Below, piece by piece: positions 8,664 to 18,361 of a DNA stretch of 64,000 bases. This DNA comes from Lewinellaceae bacterium. GTDB taxonomy: Bacteria; Bacteroidota; Bacteroidia; Chitinophagales; Saprospiraceae. The stretch spans positions 372,001-436,000 of the forward strand of contig JACJYB010000002.1 of assembly GCA_020636355.1 (NCBI GenBank), in the 5' to 3' direction. The stretch's first letter is position 1. Each line of letters begins with the position of its first letter. A program made the translations under genes and the position numbers. The notes below the pieces were generated by a model that worked only from the letters and a program-made list of their open reading frames with translations, did not search any database and was not told where the DNA came from.

Positions 8664-11600
8664 TTAGAAGTCAAGGTTGATGCCCATGGAATACCTCCGC
8701 TGGAAGGGATAAGCATAACCTGCCCACGCACCGCCATTGGAATAAGAAGTGGCGATGGCTTCCGGATCTACGGTCTTGGATACCTGGGAGGACTCCCAGA
8801 TATTTTCGCCACTTAAAAACAGGCGCAATCGACTAACACCCACTTTTTTGGTAATCTCCACAGGCAAGGTATAGCCGATGGTGATGTTTTTAAGCCGGAT
8901 GTAAGCCGCATTCAATAAATAGTTGGTTTGTGGTATTGCAAGTCCGTTGTCTACCCGGTAGTCTGCCAGCCAAGCTTGTAAGATGGGGTATTCGGAATCG
9001 GTGTTGGCACGGTCCAACCCGGCATCCAGATAAGCCTGAGAATGTTGTGACCGCGCACTTTTACTATCATCTGACGGGCGGTAAAAATTCAGCAATTGCG
9101 GATATACATTGGCATAGGGTTGCTGATAAAGCCCCCAGAATAGATAATGCACGGGATAATAATCGCGCTTACCGACTCCCTGAAAATAAACTCTCGCATC
9201 AAATCCATTCCAGCTGACATTCAGATCTGCACCAAAACGGTAGCGCGGCTGAGAATTGCCGATAACCACGTAATCCCTGGGATCATTGACGGAAATACCT
9301 TTTTCTATGGTTTTGCTTCCATCCTGGTCGATGTATCTAGGCCAACCGGGCACGATGGCCAGTGCTCCCCATGGAATGATGTTGGTTTCATCCAGTTGAT
9401 TGATCTCATCCACCGATTTGAATAATCCATCGCTTTCCAGTCCCCAGATCTCGCCGATCTGTTGTCCGGGATAATAGGCTCCACTGAACAATAGTTCGTC
9501 ATTGGGATAGCGGGTTATTTCAGATTTGCTATCGCCGACGGTCAAGGCTATTTGATAGTCCAGCGGTTTGTTGATTACCTGCAGTTTATTCCGTAGTTGT
9601 ATACTGAGTTCCCATCCTTTGGTTTGCAGATCTGCCACATTACCGGCAGGAACCGCTGTACCAAGAACAGCAGGAAGTTCCCCTCCGGGAGCCAACATGC
9701 CTTTCGTATTGCGAACGTAATAATCAAAGGTTGTAAAAATACGATCCTTGAAAAGGCCAAACTCCAAACCTCCGTTCGTGGTCTGGACAACCTCCCAGGA
9801 ATAATTGTTGGGATCCACATTTAACCCAGGAGTTCCGATGTAGCGCCGATAATCGCCATCGATCAGGTATCCGGTTGTGCCCGAAGGAAGGTTCAATATG
9901 TAGCCGTATTCGTCCACGGATTGATTCCCTAATGACCCATACGAAGCCCTAAGCTTCAGTGTTGAAAAAATTCCAGAGACCGAGCGGAAGAAATCCTCCT
10001 CACTAACGATCCAGGCTGCGGACACGGAGGGGAAAAATCCCCAGCGATTGTTGCTTGGAAAACGTGAAGTGCCATCGTATCGTCCGTTAAATTCAAAAAT
10101 GTATTTGTTGTCCAGGATGTAATTCAGTCGACCAAAAATACCCTGAACTGCCCAATCCACATACTCAACATCGACGGTCTGCTCACCCGATGCCACACCG
10201 ATGAATGGCAAGGAGCCCACGATCAATTTGTCCCGGCGAGCCTGGGCTTCCTCCTCCACATAACTTTCCTGATTGTATCCCAGAATAGCCTGAAATTGGT
10301 GCTTTTCGAACGATTTGTTCAAGGTCGCAAAGAAGTTGTAGGCATTATACGCATCGGATGTCCTGCGTTCAAGCGCATAACCTTCACCACCTTCCAGTCG
10401 GGTATCCGAAGGGCCGTAGCCGATTGAATAAGGGCGGCCATCCTGGTGAATTTTTCCAAAAATGCGTTTGAATGTAGCGTCGCCGGTCAAGGTCAGCAAT
10501 CCATCGAACAAGCGGGCATTGGCCCGGTTCATCGTCTGAAATCCGTAGGTAGTTCCGGTGTACCTTCCTCCGTCAACAATTCTTGCTGCCGTACGGCCAG
10601 CGTCGGTATTCGCCCAGGATCCATCCGGGTTGGTAGCTACATCAACCGGCCTTAGGTCGTACACATTCGGCAGAGAATATGCCGGCGCATCGCGATCGGT
10701 CTGGTAAATATTGGTATTGTTCTCGATGTCAAGCCATTTCCTGGGGGTAAAGCCAAGACGACTCCTGAGGGCTTTCCTGCTCCAACTGTCTGTTGTTAGC
10801 TTATTTAATCCATCTTCACCGGAAACATTACCTGAAATGTAATAGTTGAACCGGTCTTTCGAGCCACTGAATGAGACATTGTGTGATTGGGAAAAAGAGT
10901 TGCGTTTGAAGAAATAATCGTTCCAGTCTTCGCTTCCCATATACACGTATTGGTTGGGATTATTCGGATCCAGGCGTACCGATTCAACCGAAGGATCGTT
11001 GGATCTTTGTTTGGCCCACAGATATTCTTCGTCCGAATAGTTGTTGTAATCCCAGGGGGTATTATTGGTAGATAATTCGGCAATGCGCAGGAAGATGTAA
11101 GGGTCCGTAACCGGATTGGGCAGAACGGTCGGACTGGCCACCGATAGATAATTGGAATAGGAGATCTTATCCTGCTTGCCGGTTTTAGTGGTGATCAAAA
11201 CAACCCCAAATGCTCCTCTTGCTCCATATATAGCAGCTGAGGATGCATCTTTCAGGACTGAGATAGAAGCAATATCACTGGGGTTCAGCACATTCAACTC
11301 TCCGTCATCGTAAGGCACGCCGTCGACGACAAACAACGGGCTTCCACCATTTATAGACGTGAAACCACGAATATTAAATTGTGCGGCGGCTCCTGGCTCT
11401 CCGCCGGTAAAATCCACATTAAAATTGGGTACCAGTCCCTGTAATCCCTGCGAAAGATTACTGATCGGCCGGTTTTCCAATTGCTCGGTATTGATCTGAT
11501 CCACAGCGCCTGATAAATTGGCTTTCTTCTGAGTGCCATAGCCGACGACGACGACTTCGGAGAGATTTACGGCGTCGGTCAGTAAGCGAACTTCCAGATT

Positions 11601-11882
11601 GGTCCGGCCATTAATGGCAATTTCCTGAGATTTCATTCCAATGTAGGAGAAAACCAGTATGCCATCCGCCGGAGCATCTATTAAAAATGTTCCGTCTGCT
11701 TCCGTAATCACTCCGGTATTCGTAGACTTCAAATTGATTGAGACGCCAGGTAGCGGAGTGGCCGTTTCATCATCAAGCACGACACCGCTTATTTGGATGT
11801 TTTGTGCATTCAGAAATAAGGGAAGCAAAAGCAAGCCGATCAGCCTCCACAGGTTCTTTTTGAAAGGTAATGGTTGGATCAT
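8664..11882 (-). CDS. SusC/RagA-family TonB-linked outer-membrane transporter
   Basis: The 1072-residue protein begins with a signal peptide (cut near FLNAQ, about residue 26). A carboxypeptidase-like regulatory domain follows (about 28-105), then the typical VVVGYGTQKKANLSGAV segment, a plug domain (about 120-240) and a long beta-barrel ending in the aromatic terminus YSMGINLDF. It imports large nutrients with energy from TonB. It is the first gene of a two-gene operon with susD. About 220 bases without a gene lie upstream, before the divergent carboxyltransferase gene. The frame is intact across the whole length. Confidence 0.95.
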   Translation of the reverse strand: MIQPLPFKKNLWRLIGLLLLPLFLNAQNIQISGVVLDDETATPLPGVSINLKSTNTGVITEADGTFLIDAPADGILVFSYIGMKSQEIAINGRTNLEVRLLTDAVNLSEVVVVGYGTQKKANLSGAVDQINTEQLENRPISNLSQGLQGLVPNFNVDFTGGEPGAAAQFNIRGFTSINGGSPLFVVDGVPYDDGELNVLNPSDIASISVLKDASSAAIYGARGAFGVVLITTKTGKQDKISYSNYLSVASPTVLPNPVTDPYIFLRIAELSTNNTPWDYNNYSDEEYLWAKQRSNDPSVESVRLDPNNPNQYVYMGSEDWNDYFFKRNSFSQSHNVSFSGSKDRFNYYISGNVSGEDGLNKLTTDSWSRKALRSRLGFTPRKWLDIENNTNIYQTDRDAPAYSLPNVYDLRPVDVATNPDGSWANTDAGRTAARIVDGGRYTGTTYGFQTMNRANARLFDGLLTLTGDATFKRIFGKIHQDGRPYSIGYGPSDTRLEGGEGYALERRTSDAYNAYNFFATLNKSFEKHQFQAILGYNQESYVEEEAQARRDKLIVGSLPFIGVASGEQTVDVEYVDWAVQGIFGRLNYILDNKYIFEFNGRYDGTSRFPSNNRWGFFPSVSAAWIVSEEDFFRSVSGIFSTLKLRASYGSLGNQSVDEYGYILNLPSGTTGYLIDGDYRRYIGTPGLNVDPNNYSWEVVQTTNGGLEFGLFKDRIFTTFDYYVRNTKGMLAPGGELPAVLGTAVPAGNVADLQTKGWELSIQLRNKLQVINKPLDYQIALTVGDSKSEITRYPNDELLFSGAYYPGQQIGEIWGLESDGLFKSVDEINQLDETNIIPWGALAIVPGWPRYIDQDGSKTIEKGISVNDPRDYVVIGNSQPRYRFGADLNVSWNGFDARVYFQGVGKRDYYPVHYLFWGLYQQPYANVYPQLLNFYRPSDDSKSARSQHSQAYLDAGLDRANTDSEYPILQAWLADYRVDNGLAIPQTNYLLNAAYIRLKNITIGYTLPVEITKKVGVSRLRLFLSGENIWESSQVSKTVDPEAIATSYSNGGAWAGYAYPFQRRYSMGINLDF

Positions 11883-12105
11883 ACAGACTATTTATGTGTA
11901 ATAAAGATATTTACATATTACAAAATAACTAATAAACATAGCGGGCTTTGCCGCAAAAATCTCGAAGCTACGTGAACACCTTGTGACCTTAATATGAATT
12001 AATTATTAAATTAATCCTGCCTTATTTTCGTAACCCATGCTGTACCCAGGCTGAGAGTGCTACATTTCTTAGTATCTTTTCCGCCGGCAAATCAAGATAT
12101 AATTG

Positions 12106-13752
12106 ATGAGTAGCAAGTCTGGGATTAATGACCTCGCCTTCAATCAAAATGAAGATGCCATGAAGTTGGCCATCCGGAAGATGGAAAAGCGGTTGGAGCA
12201 GATTTATGAAGGTGGAGGAAAATCTAAAATCGAAAAAGAGCACCGTAAAGGGAAAATGACTGCTCGTGAGCGAATCTCCTACCTATTGGATGATCCTTCG
12301 GATTATCTGGAGATTGGGGCCTTCGCCGCCTACGAAATGTATGAGGAGCATGGGGGGTGTCCGGCAGCTGGGGTCGTTGTCGTCCTGGGAAAGGTATCGG
12401 GCAGGACCTGCGTGATCGTTGCCAATGATGCGACCGTTAAAGCCGGGGCATGGTTTCCGATGACAGGCAAAAAAAACCTGAGGGCGCAGGAAATTGCTTA
12501 TGAAAACCATCTGCCAATCATTTATCTGGTAGATAGTGCAGGTGTATTTCTACCTATGCAGGACGAGATCTTTCCCGATAAAGAACATTTCGGCCGGATT
12601 TTCCGGAACAATGCCAGGATGTCCTCGGAGGGAATCCCCCAGATAGCAGCAATTATGGGTAGTTGTGTTGCCGGTGGAGCCTATCTGCCCATCATGAGCG
12701 ATGAATCATTAATCGTTGCAGAGACCGGGTCCATTTTTCTGGCAGGTCCCTATTTGGTAAAAGCGGCGATCGGAGAAGACATTGACGCCGAGACCCTGGG
12801 AGGAGCAGATACACAAACTGCAATCAGCGGCATCGTTGATTTCAAAGCTGCCAATGATCAGGAATGCCTGGATACCATCAAAAAATTGGTTGCTCAGTTC
12901 GGTGAGCGGCCCAAAGCAGGATTTGACCGGACTGACCCTGCCGCTCCGGCACTTACGGAGGATGAAATCCTGGGGCTTTTTCCTGAAAATCATAACAAAC
13001 CCTATCGGACCATTGAGCTGCTTAAGCGTCTGGTGGACCGGTCGGAGCTAACCTTGTACAAAGAAAATTATGGCAAAACCATCATCTGCGCCTATGCCCG
13101 GATTGATGGCTGGGCAGTCGGAATTGTGGCCAATAACCGGGAGGTGGTAAAAGCGTCCAACGGGGAGATGCAGGTTGGAGGAGTGATTTATTCGGATTCG
13201 GCGGATAAAGCGGCCCGATTCATTATGGTGTGTAATCAAAAAAAGATCCCGTTGGTTTTTCTGCACGATGTGACCGGCTTCATGGTAGGCAAACGGTCAG
13301 AACAGGGAGGCATCATCAAGGATGGAGCCAAAATGGTCAATGCAGTGGCCAATAGCACCGTCCCAAAATTGAGCATTGTCATTGGCAATTCGTATGGGGC
13401 CGGTAATTATGCCATGTGTGGAAAAGCCTATGACCCTCGGTTGATCGTAGCTTGGCCATCCGCTAAAATTGCTGTGATGGGTGGTGAACAAGCCGCCAAA
13501 GTCCTCACCCAGATCCAGGTGGCATCCATGAAGTCACACGGCGCCAAAACTACTTCAGAAGAAGAAACCGAATTATTTCGCACCATTTCCGAACGTTACG
13601 ATCGGCAGACGACCGCCTATTATGCTGCGGCCAGGTTATGGGTAGATGCCATCATCAACCCGATCGAGACCCGCAAATGGATCTCTACCGGAATTGAAGC
13701 TGCCAATGCAGCGCCGGTTAAACCCTTTAACGTAGGTGTAATTCAGACTTAG
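12106..13752 (+). CDS. Acyl-CoA carboxylase carboxyltransferase (beta) subunit, methylcrotonyl-CoA carboxylase-like
   Basis: The start is taken at ATG 12106, three bases after an in-frame TTG. The 548-residue protein has two crotonase-like carboxyltransferase halves, with glycine-rich blocks such as GSCVAGGAYLPIMSDE in the first and GNSYGAGNYAMCGKAYDPR in the second. The segment DEIFPDKEHFGRIF and the pair GPYLVKAAIGEDIDAETLGGAD are closer to methylcrotonyl-CoA than propionyl-CoA carboxylases as I know them. It would transfer CO2 from biotin to an acyl-CoA in leucine breakdown or a related route. No biotin-carrier (alpha) subunit is in the window. The RNA methyltransferase gene starts one base after its stop. 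Confidence 0.9.
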   Translation: MSSKSGINDLAFNQNEDAMKLAIRKMEKRLEQIYEGGGKSKIEKEHRKGKMTARERISYLLDDPSDYLEIGAFAAYEMYEEHGGCPAAGVVVVLGKVSGRTCVIVANDATVKAGAWFPMTGKKNLRAQEIAYENHLPIIYLVDSAGVFLPMQDEIFPDKEHFGRIFRNNARMSSEGIPQIAAIMGSCVAGGAYLPIMSDESLIVAETGSIFLAGPYLVKAAIGEDIDAETLGGADTQTAISGIVDFKAANDQECLDTIKKLVAQFGERPKAGFDRTDPAAPALTEDEILGLFPENHNKPYRTIELLKRLVDRSELTLYKENYGKTIICAYARIDGWAVGIVANNREVVKASNGEMQVGGVIYSDSADKAARFIMVCNQKKIPLVFLHDVTGFMVGKRSEQGGIIKDGAKMVNAVANSTVPKLSIVIGNSYGAGNYAMCGKAYDPRLIVAWPSAKIAVMGGEQAAKVLTQIQVASMKSHGAKTTSEEETELFRTISERYDRQTTAYYAAARLWVDAIINPIETRKWISTGIEAANAAPVKPFNVGVIQT

Positions 13753-13753
13753 C

Positions 13754-14902
13754 ATGCCCGTATATACCGTTAAAACACTGGCCGGACTTGAAGCGGTTTG
13801 TGCCAAAGAAATTGTCGACCTGGGCTATCCGAACGTAGAGATTCGTACCCGGGCTGTCCAGGTGGAAGCTCCGGAGCGATTCCTCTATGAAGCCAATTAC
13901 CGGTTGTACACCGCGATTTCCGTCCTGGAAACCATTTTGTCCGGGTCACTGCGCCAACCTCGCGACTTATACAATCAGCTGGCTGCTATTCCCTGGGATC
14001 AGTACATGGACCAACAGCAAACTTTTGCTTTTAAAGGACATGTCAGCTCAACATTCTTTAACAACAGCATCTATGCGATGCAATTGGCGAAAGATGCCCT
14101 GGTTGACTATTTCCGGTCGAAGTATGGCAAGAGGCCTTCTGTAGACCGTGACCATGCTGACCATCATTTTGTTTTGCGCGTCAATGAGGAAAAATTTGAG
14201 CTCAGCCGCGACGCCTCGGGAGCTCCGCTTTTTCAACGGGGTTACCGGCAGCAGACCGGCAGAGCGCCGCTTAATGAAGTATTGGCTGCCGGAATCATCA
14301 AAAGTATGGGCTGGGATCCATCCCGGCCATTGATTGATCCGATGTGCGGGTCCGGAACTTTTATTATTGAGGCTGCAAGAATGGCAAGAAATATGCCCGC
14401 TCAAATGCATCGCAAACAATTTGCCTTGTTTCACTGGCCCGAATTTCAGCAAGATCTCTGGGCTGAAATCGTCGAAAAAGCCAACGCAGCCATTATCCAG
14501 GCATCGGAAGCGCGTTTAATGGGGGCCGACCAGGATGGCAGAGTAGTCGAAATAGCGCGTACAAATGCACAAAGTGCTGGTGTGGATACCATCACCCAAT
14601 GGAAACAAGTAGCCTTTCAGCAATTGCAGACACCCTGGCCCGACCCTGTCCTGATCATGAATCCACCGTACGACATACGCCTTCAACACCGGGCGATCGA
14701 ACAATTTTATAGCGATATCGGAACGGTACTAAAACACCAGTTCGCTCCTTGTGAAGCATGGCTGTTTTCTGCAAATCCGGAGGCCATGAAGGCTATCGGA
14801 CTGCGTCCTTCCCGTAAAATAGCCCTGTATAACGGACAATTGCCTGCACAGTTAAGACAATTCGTTATTTTCGCAGGGAAGCGCAAAGATCAATATGATT
14901 AG
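13754..14902 (+). CDS. THUMP-domain class I RNA methyltransferase (RlmL-like)
   Basis: The 382-residue product has an N-terminal THUMP-type RNA-binding region (about 40-160) and a Rossmann methyltransferase domain. The latter shows motif I DPMCGSGTFIIEAARMA (near 195-210) and motif IV NPPYDIRL (near 300). This is the layout of the N-terminal half of E. coli RlmL, which makes m2G in 23S rRNA; the RlmK half is absent, as is usual in Bacteroidota. It adjoins the carboxyltransferase stop and overlaps the next small gene by eight bases, indicating one transcript. Confidence 0.92.
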   Translation: MPVYTVKTLAGLEAVCAKEIVDLGYPNVEIRTRAVQVEAPERFLYEANYRLYTAISVLETILSGSLRQPRDLYNQLAAIPWDQYMDQQQTFAFKGHVSSTFFNNSIYAMQLAKDALVDYFRSKYGKRPSVDRDHADHHFVLRVNEEKFELSRDASGAPLFQRGYRQQTGRAPLNEVLAAGIIKSMGWDPSRPLIDPMCGSGTFIIEAARMARNMPAQMHRKQFALFHWPEFQQDLWAEIVEKANAAIIQASEARLMGADQDGRVVEIARTNAQSAGVDTITQWKQVAFQQLQTPWPDPVLIMNPPYDIRLQHRAIEQFYSDIGTVLKHQFAPCEAWLFSANPEAMKAIGLRPSRKIALYNGQLPAQLRQFVIFAGKRKDQYD

Positions 14903-15266
14903 ACTTCTGGTAGTTGTTGTTGTTCTTCTCTCGGGCATGCACCTGACATACGGGCAGGCTACCCATATGCCTCAGGACAGCTTAAAGCAGACGTTCAATT
15001 CATCTCAACTTGCGCGTCTGGAACAATTTAAAGTACCTGCTGAAAACAATCTCCTGCTATCCAGGTCTTTCCAGATTCCACAAGTAATCCCATTTCATTT
15101 TGGCGCCATTTGCAAATGGGAAAACATGGGAAATCAGGACCATAAGATGCCCATGAAATTCCGGCTTGGATCCCTCTCCTATGTCAATAAACTGGAACAA
15201 CAATACCTAGTCAAATGGGATTCCGGAAAACCACAATCCTTCCAGCCCATAAAAGGAAAAAACTAA
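14895..15266 (+). CDS. Small secreted protein of unknown function
   Basis: The 123-residue frame starts within the end of the methyltransferase gene and begins with a clear signal peptide (MIRLLVVVVVLLSGMHLTYGQ). The rest is about 100 residues, mixed polar with several aromatic residues, and matches no family I recognise. The eight-base overlap and the signal peptide argue for a real gene. It could be a small periplasmic protein carried along with the methyltransferase. Confidence 0.6.
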   Translation: MIRLLVVVVVLLSGMHLTYGQATHMPQDSLKQTFNSSQLARLEQFKVPAENNLLLSRSFQIPQVIPFHFGAICKWENMGNQDHKMPMKFRLGSLSYVNKLEQQYLVKWDSGKPQSFQPIKGKN

Positions 15267-15364
15267 GCACGGCGTCTCCAGGTTAATCCACACCGGGCAG
15301 CCAACAAATTCCCCTGCCAAAATTTCTAAACACTTGCTCCCTGCTCCCTACCCGATCCTCTTTA

Positions 15365-15427
15365 CTCCATGCTCCATGCTCTCTGCTCCTTGCTCCATGC
15401 CCCATGCCCCATGCCCCATGCCCCATG
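15365..15427. repeat. Heptanucleotide tandem repeat, nine copies
   Basis: Nine consecutive 7-base units of the form CYCCATG fill this stretch: two CTCCATG, two variants, one CTCCATG, then four identical CCCCATG. Two further related units lie just upstream (about 15334-15348). The array is in the 234-base gap before the transporter gene, ending 73 bases from its start codon, and lies outside any recognised frame. The four identical units at one end suggest recent slippage growth. Confidence 0.92.
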
Positions 15428-15500
15428 CTCAACCTCTTTTACTTCTGGTACCTCTTTTACTTCTTTTCTTTATATCTTTCCCTAGCAACAAAAATGGATT

Positions 15501-16736
15501 ATGAACCGAAGAATACAAGTACAGCTATCCGTGATGATGTTCCTGCAGTTTTTCGTGTGGGGATGCTGGTATGTCACGATGGGCACCTACATCACCAAGC
15601 TTGGATTTAATGGCACACAATTCGGTAACGCTTATTCTACCACAGCCATCGGCGCCATCATTGCGCCCTTGCTGGTAGGTACGATTGCTGACCGGTTTTT
15701 CGAAGGACAGCGATTGCTGGGAATCCTGCATTTACTGGGAGGACTTTTACTCTATTGGGTTACTACGGTCACGGATCCCAGTGGATTTTTCTGGGTTATG
15801 CTGCTCTATTGTGTATGTTACATGCCTACGCTGGCGATTGCCAATGCCATCGCATTCAACCAAATGCATAATCCTCAAGAGCAATTTCCACAGGTGCGGG
15901 TATTGGGGACCATCGGCTGGATAGCCGCCGGCTTTACCATCGCAGGTACATCCTATCTCATCAAACAAAACATTGAACCAACCAATATCCCATTCAAAAT
16001 CGGGGCAGCTGTCTCTATCCTGCTCGGCTTATATGCTTTTACCCTTCCTAAAACACCACCTAAAGGTAAAGGTGAAAAAGTATCCATCACCGCCCTATTG
16101 GGTCTTGACGCGATTGGCTTGATGAAAAAGCGATCCTTTGCCGTAATGATCCTGGGATCTTTACTGATTTGCATACCCCTTACTTTTTATTACAATTCCA
16201 CAAACCTCTTTCTCAACGAGAGCAATGTAACCGCCGCCGCAGGCATTATGACGCTTGGCCAATGGTCAGAAATCTTATTCCTGCTTCTGATGCCTTTGTT
16301 CTTTAAGCGTCTCGGTGTCAAAAAAATGATTTTGATCGGTGTTGTTGCCTGGATTATTCGCTATCTGTTATTTGCCTACGGAAACGGCGACAGTCTGATC
16401 TGGATGCTCTACCTGGCCATCATTCTGCATGGAGTATGCTTCGACTTCTTTTTTGTGACCGGACAAATCTACGTGGAAAACGCCGCTCCTGAGCAGAAAC
16501 GGGCCAGCGCGCAAGGGCTAATCACCCTGGCTACCTATGGTGTGGGCATGTACATCGGATCGAGGGTTCAAGGTTTGATCCAACAGAAAAATGAATTTGT
16601 TGATGCTACCGGTCAGATTACCAACCATGATTGGTATCACATCTGGATCTTCCCGGCGATCTTGGCCGCTATTGTCATGGTCATTTTCGCCATCTTTTTT
16701 AATGAAAAAGCCAATGCTCAAAAAGAACCGGCATGA
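15501..16736 (+). CDS. MFS nucleoside-type permease
   Basis: The 411-residue protein is very hydrophobic, with about twelve membrane helices, and resembles the NupG/XapB nucleoside:H+ symporter branch. Features are MMFLQFFVWGCWYVTMGTYI at the start, the loop AIAFNQMHNPQEQFPQVRVLGTIGW, and the late QIYVENAAPEQKRASAQGLI. It would import nucleosides or related compounds through the inner membrane. Its last four bases overlap the start of the next gene (ATGA), so transporter and deacylase are made together. Given that partner, the true substrate might be a modified amino acid or peptide rather than a nucleoside. Confidence 0.87.
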   Translation: MNRRIQVQLSVMMFLQFFVWGCWYVTMGTYITKLGFNGTQFGNAYSTTAIGAIIAPLLVGTIADRFFEGQRLLGILHLLGGLLLYWVTTVTDPSGFFWVMLLYCVCYMPTLAIANAIAFNQMHNPQEQFPQVRVLGTIGWIAAGFTIAGTSYLIKQNIEPTNIPFKIGAAVSILLGLYAFTLPKTPPKGKGEKVSITALLGLDAIGLMKKRSFAVMILGSLLICIPLTFYYNSTNLFLNESNVTAAAGIMTLGQWSEILFLLLMPLFFKRLGVKKMILIGVVAWIIRYLLFAYGNGDSLIWMLYLAIILHGVCFDFFFVTGQIYVENAAPEQKRASAQGLITLATYGVGMYIGSRVQGLIQQKNEFVDATGQITNHDWYHIWIFPAILAAIVMVIFAIFFNEKANAQKEPA

Positions 16737-18316
16737 AAGTAAAATTGCTCTTAATCCTGTTTTTCATTCAAATCAATTATGGATTGGGCCAAAGCTTCGA
16801 TGTACTCATTCGCAATGGTAAAATTCTGGATGGTACAGGCAACCCTTGGTACCTGGGAGACATTGGTATTAAGGATGGTGATATTCTGGAAATAGGTGAT
16901 CTGGCCAGTCGGTCCGCTCAGAAGACCATCGATGCAAAAGACCAGATCGTGTGTCCCGGATTCATCGATGTTCACGCGCATGTGGAAGGATCCCTTGAGA
17001 ACCGGCCCACCGCAGATAATTTTATCCATGACGGAGTTACTACTGTAGTTACCGGAAATTGCGGTGGTTCCCGAATCGACCTCGAACAATATTTTAATGA
17101 CCTTCGCAAGGAAGGCATCAGTATCAATATGGCTTCCCTGATCGGACACAATACCATTCGGCGTACCATCATGGGTAACGAAGACCGGGAACCCACTGCG
17201 GAAGAATTGGACAACATGGAAAAACTGGTGGCGCGTGCCATGGAGCAGGGAGCGGTAGGCATGAGTACCGGATTGATCTATCTTCCGGGCACCTTTGCCA
17301 AATCGAACGAGATCGTATCGTTAGCGAAGGTGGCTCATAGCTTTGGCGGAGTCTATGCCTCCCATATTCGCAACGAAGATGAACGCGTGTTTGCCGCGAT
17401 CCGTGAGGCGGCAGATATTGGCGCGGAAAGCGGCATTCCAGTCGAAATTTCCCATTTCAAAATCACAGGAAAACCCAATTGGGGCCGTACCGGCGAAATG
17501 ATCGATTTGGTCAATGCATATCGCCATCGGGGCGTTGACGTTACCGTCGATCAATATCCATACACCGCAAGTTCCACCAGTCTGGATGTATTACTACCCG
17601 ACTGGGCTCTGGAAGGCACCGATGAAGAAGTGATCAACCGGATTCAGGACCCAATGACCCGGAAGAAGATTCAGAAGGAGATGATCCAACTATTGAAAAA
17701 AAGCGGTTTCAAGAATTACAGTTATGCATTCGTGGCTTTTTGCCCCTGGGACTCTACCATAAATGGAATGAATCTGCATGATGTCAACATCAAGCAAGGC
17801 GGCAAAGGCAAAGCTGCTTCAGAGACCGAAACCATCCTGGACCTTGCCGTAAAACGTCGGCGGGTACAGATGGTCTACCATAAAATGAATGAATCTGACG
17901 TGGAAACCTTGATGCAATTGCCCTATGCGATGATTGCATCGGATGCGGGAATTCCTGCCATAAATGTTGGTTCACCCCATCCCAGAGCCTACGGCACCAA
18001 TGCCCGCGTACTGGGGCGGTATGTACGTGAACACCAAACCTTAACCTGGGAAGATGCCATCCGGAAGATGACTTCTTTGCCGGCCCGCAAGTTCAATTTG
18101 AGTCACCGTGGAATCCTCATGCCAGGCTTCGCAGCCGATGTGGTTATCTTTGACCCTACCACGGTCGGAGACCTGGCTACCTTTGAACAACCGCACGCAT
18201 ACAGCACCGGCATCAATTATGTGTTGGTAAATGGGACATTAGTTGTCGATGAAGGCACCCACACCGGAACTCGACCCGGACAAATAATCACCGGACCGGG
18301 CTTAAAAAACCAATAG
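16733..18316 (+). CDS. N-acyl-D-amino-acid deacylase family amidohydrolase, secreted
   Basis: The 527-residue protein has a signal peptide (MKVKLLLILFFIQINYGLGQ) and an amidohydrolase domain: DVLIRNGKILDGTGNPW, the metal site GFIDVHAHVEG, then SHIRNED and EISHFKITGKPNWG. These match D-aminoacylases, which remove acyl groups from N-acyl-D-amino acids using zinc. The signal peptide places it in the periplasm. It is translationally coupled to the MFS transporter just upstream, suggesting breakdown followed by import, or salvage of D-amino acids. The length is typical and no metal ligand appears to be lost. Confidence 0.9.
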   Translation: MKVKLLLILFFIQINYGLGQSFDVLIRNGKILDGTGNPWYLGDIGIKDGDILEIGDLASRSAQKTIDAKDQIVCPGFIDVHAHVEGSLENRPTADNFIHDGVTTVVTGNCGGSRIDLEQYFNDLRKEGISINMASLIGHNTIRRTIMGNEDREPTAEELDNMEKLVARAMEQGAVGMSTGLIYLPGTFAKSNEIVSLAKVAHSFGGVYASHIRNEDERVFAAIREAADIGAESGIPVEISHFKITGKPNWGRTGEMIDLVNAYRHRGVDVTVDQYPYTASSTSLDVLLPDWALEGTDEEVINRIQDPMTRKKIQKEMIQLLKKSGFKNYSYAFVAFCPWDSTINGMNLHDVNIKQGGKGKAASETETILDLAVKRRRVQMVYHKMNESDVETLMQLPYAMIASDAGIPAINVGSPHPRAYGTNARVLGRYVREHQTLTWEDAIRKMTSLPARKFNLSHRGILMPGFAADVVIFDPTTVGDLATFEQPHAYSTGINYVLVNGTLVVDEGTHTGTRPGQIITGPGLKNQ

Positions 18317-18361
18317 CAGATCCGGCGTGTTCTATTCATTACATTAAACTTTATACCATCA

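Noticed and set aside
6824..11882. A complete polysaccharide utilisation locus
   Set aside because: Only susC and susD are present; no glycoside hydrolase, sensor or sigma/anti-sigma gene adjoins them.
12046..12060. CTGAGAG-like motif resembling a TPP riboswitch
   Set aside because: Only the short GGCTGAGAGTGCTAC stretch is present; the second conserved arm (ACCTGATC type) is missing, and the downstream gene is a carboxyltransferase, not a thiamine gene.
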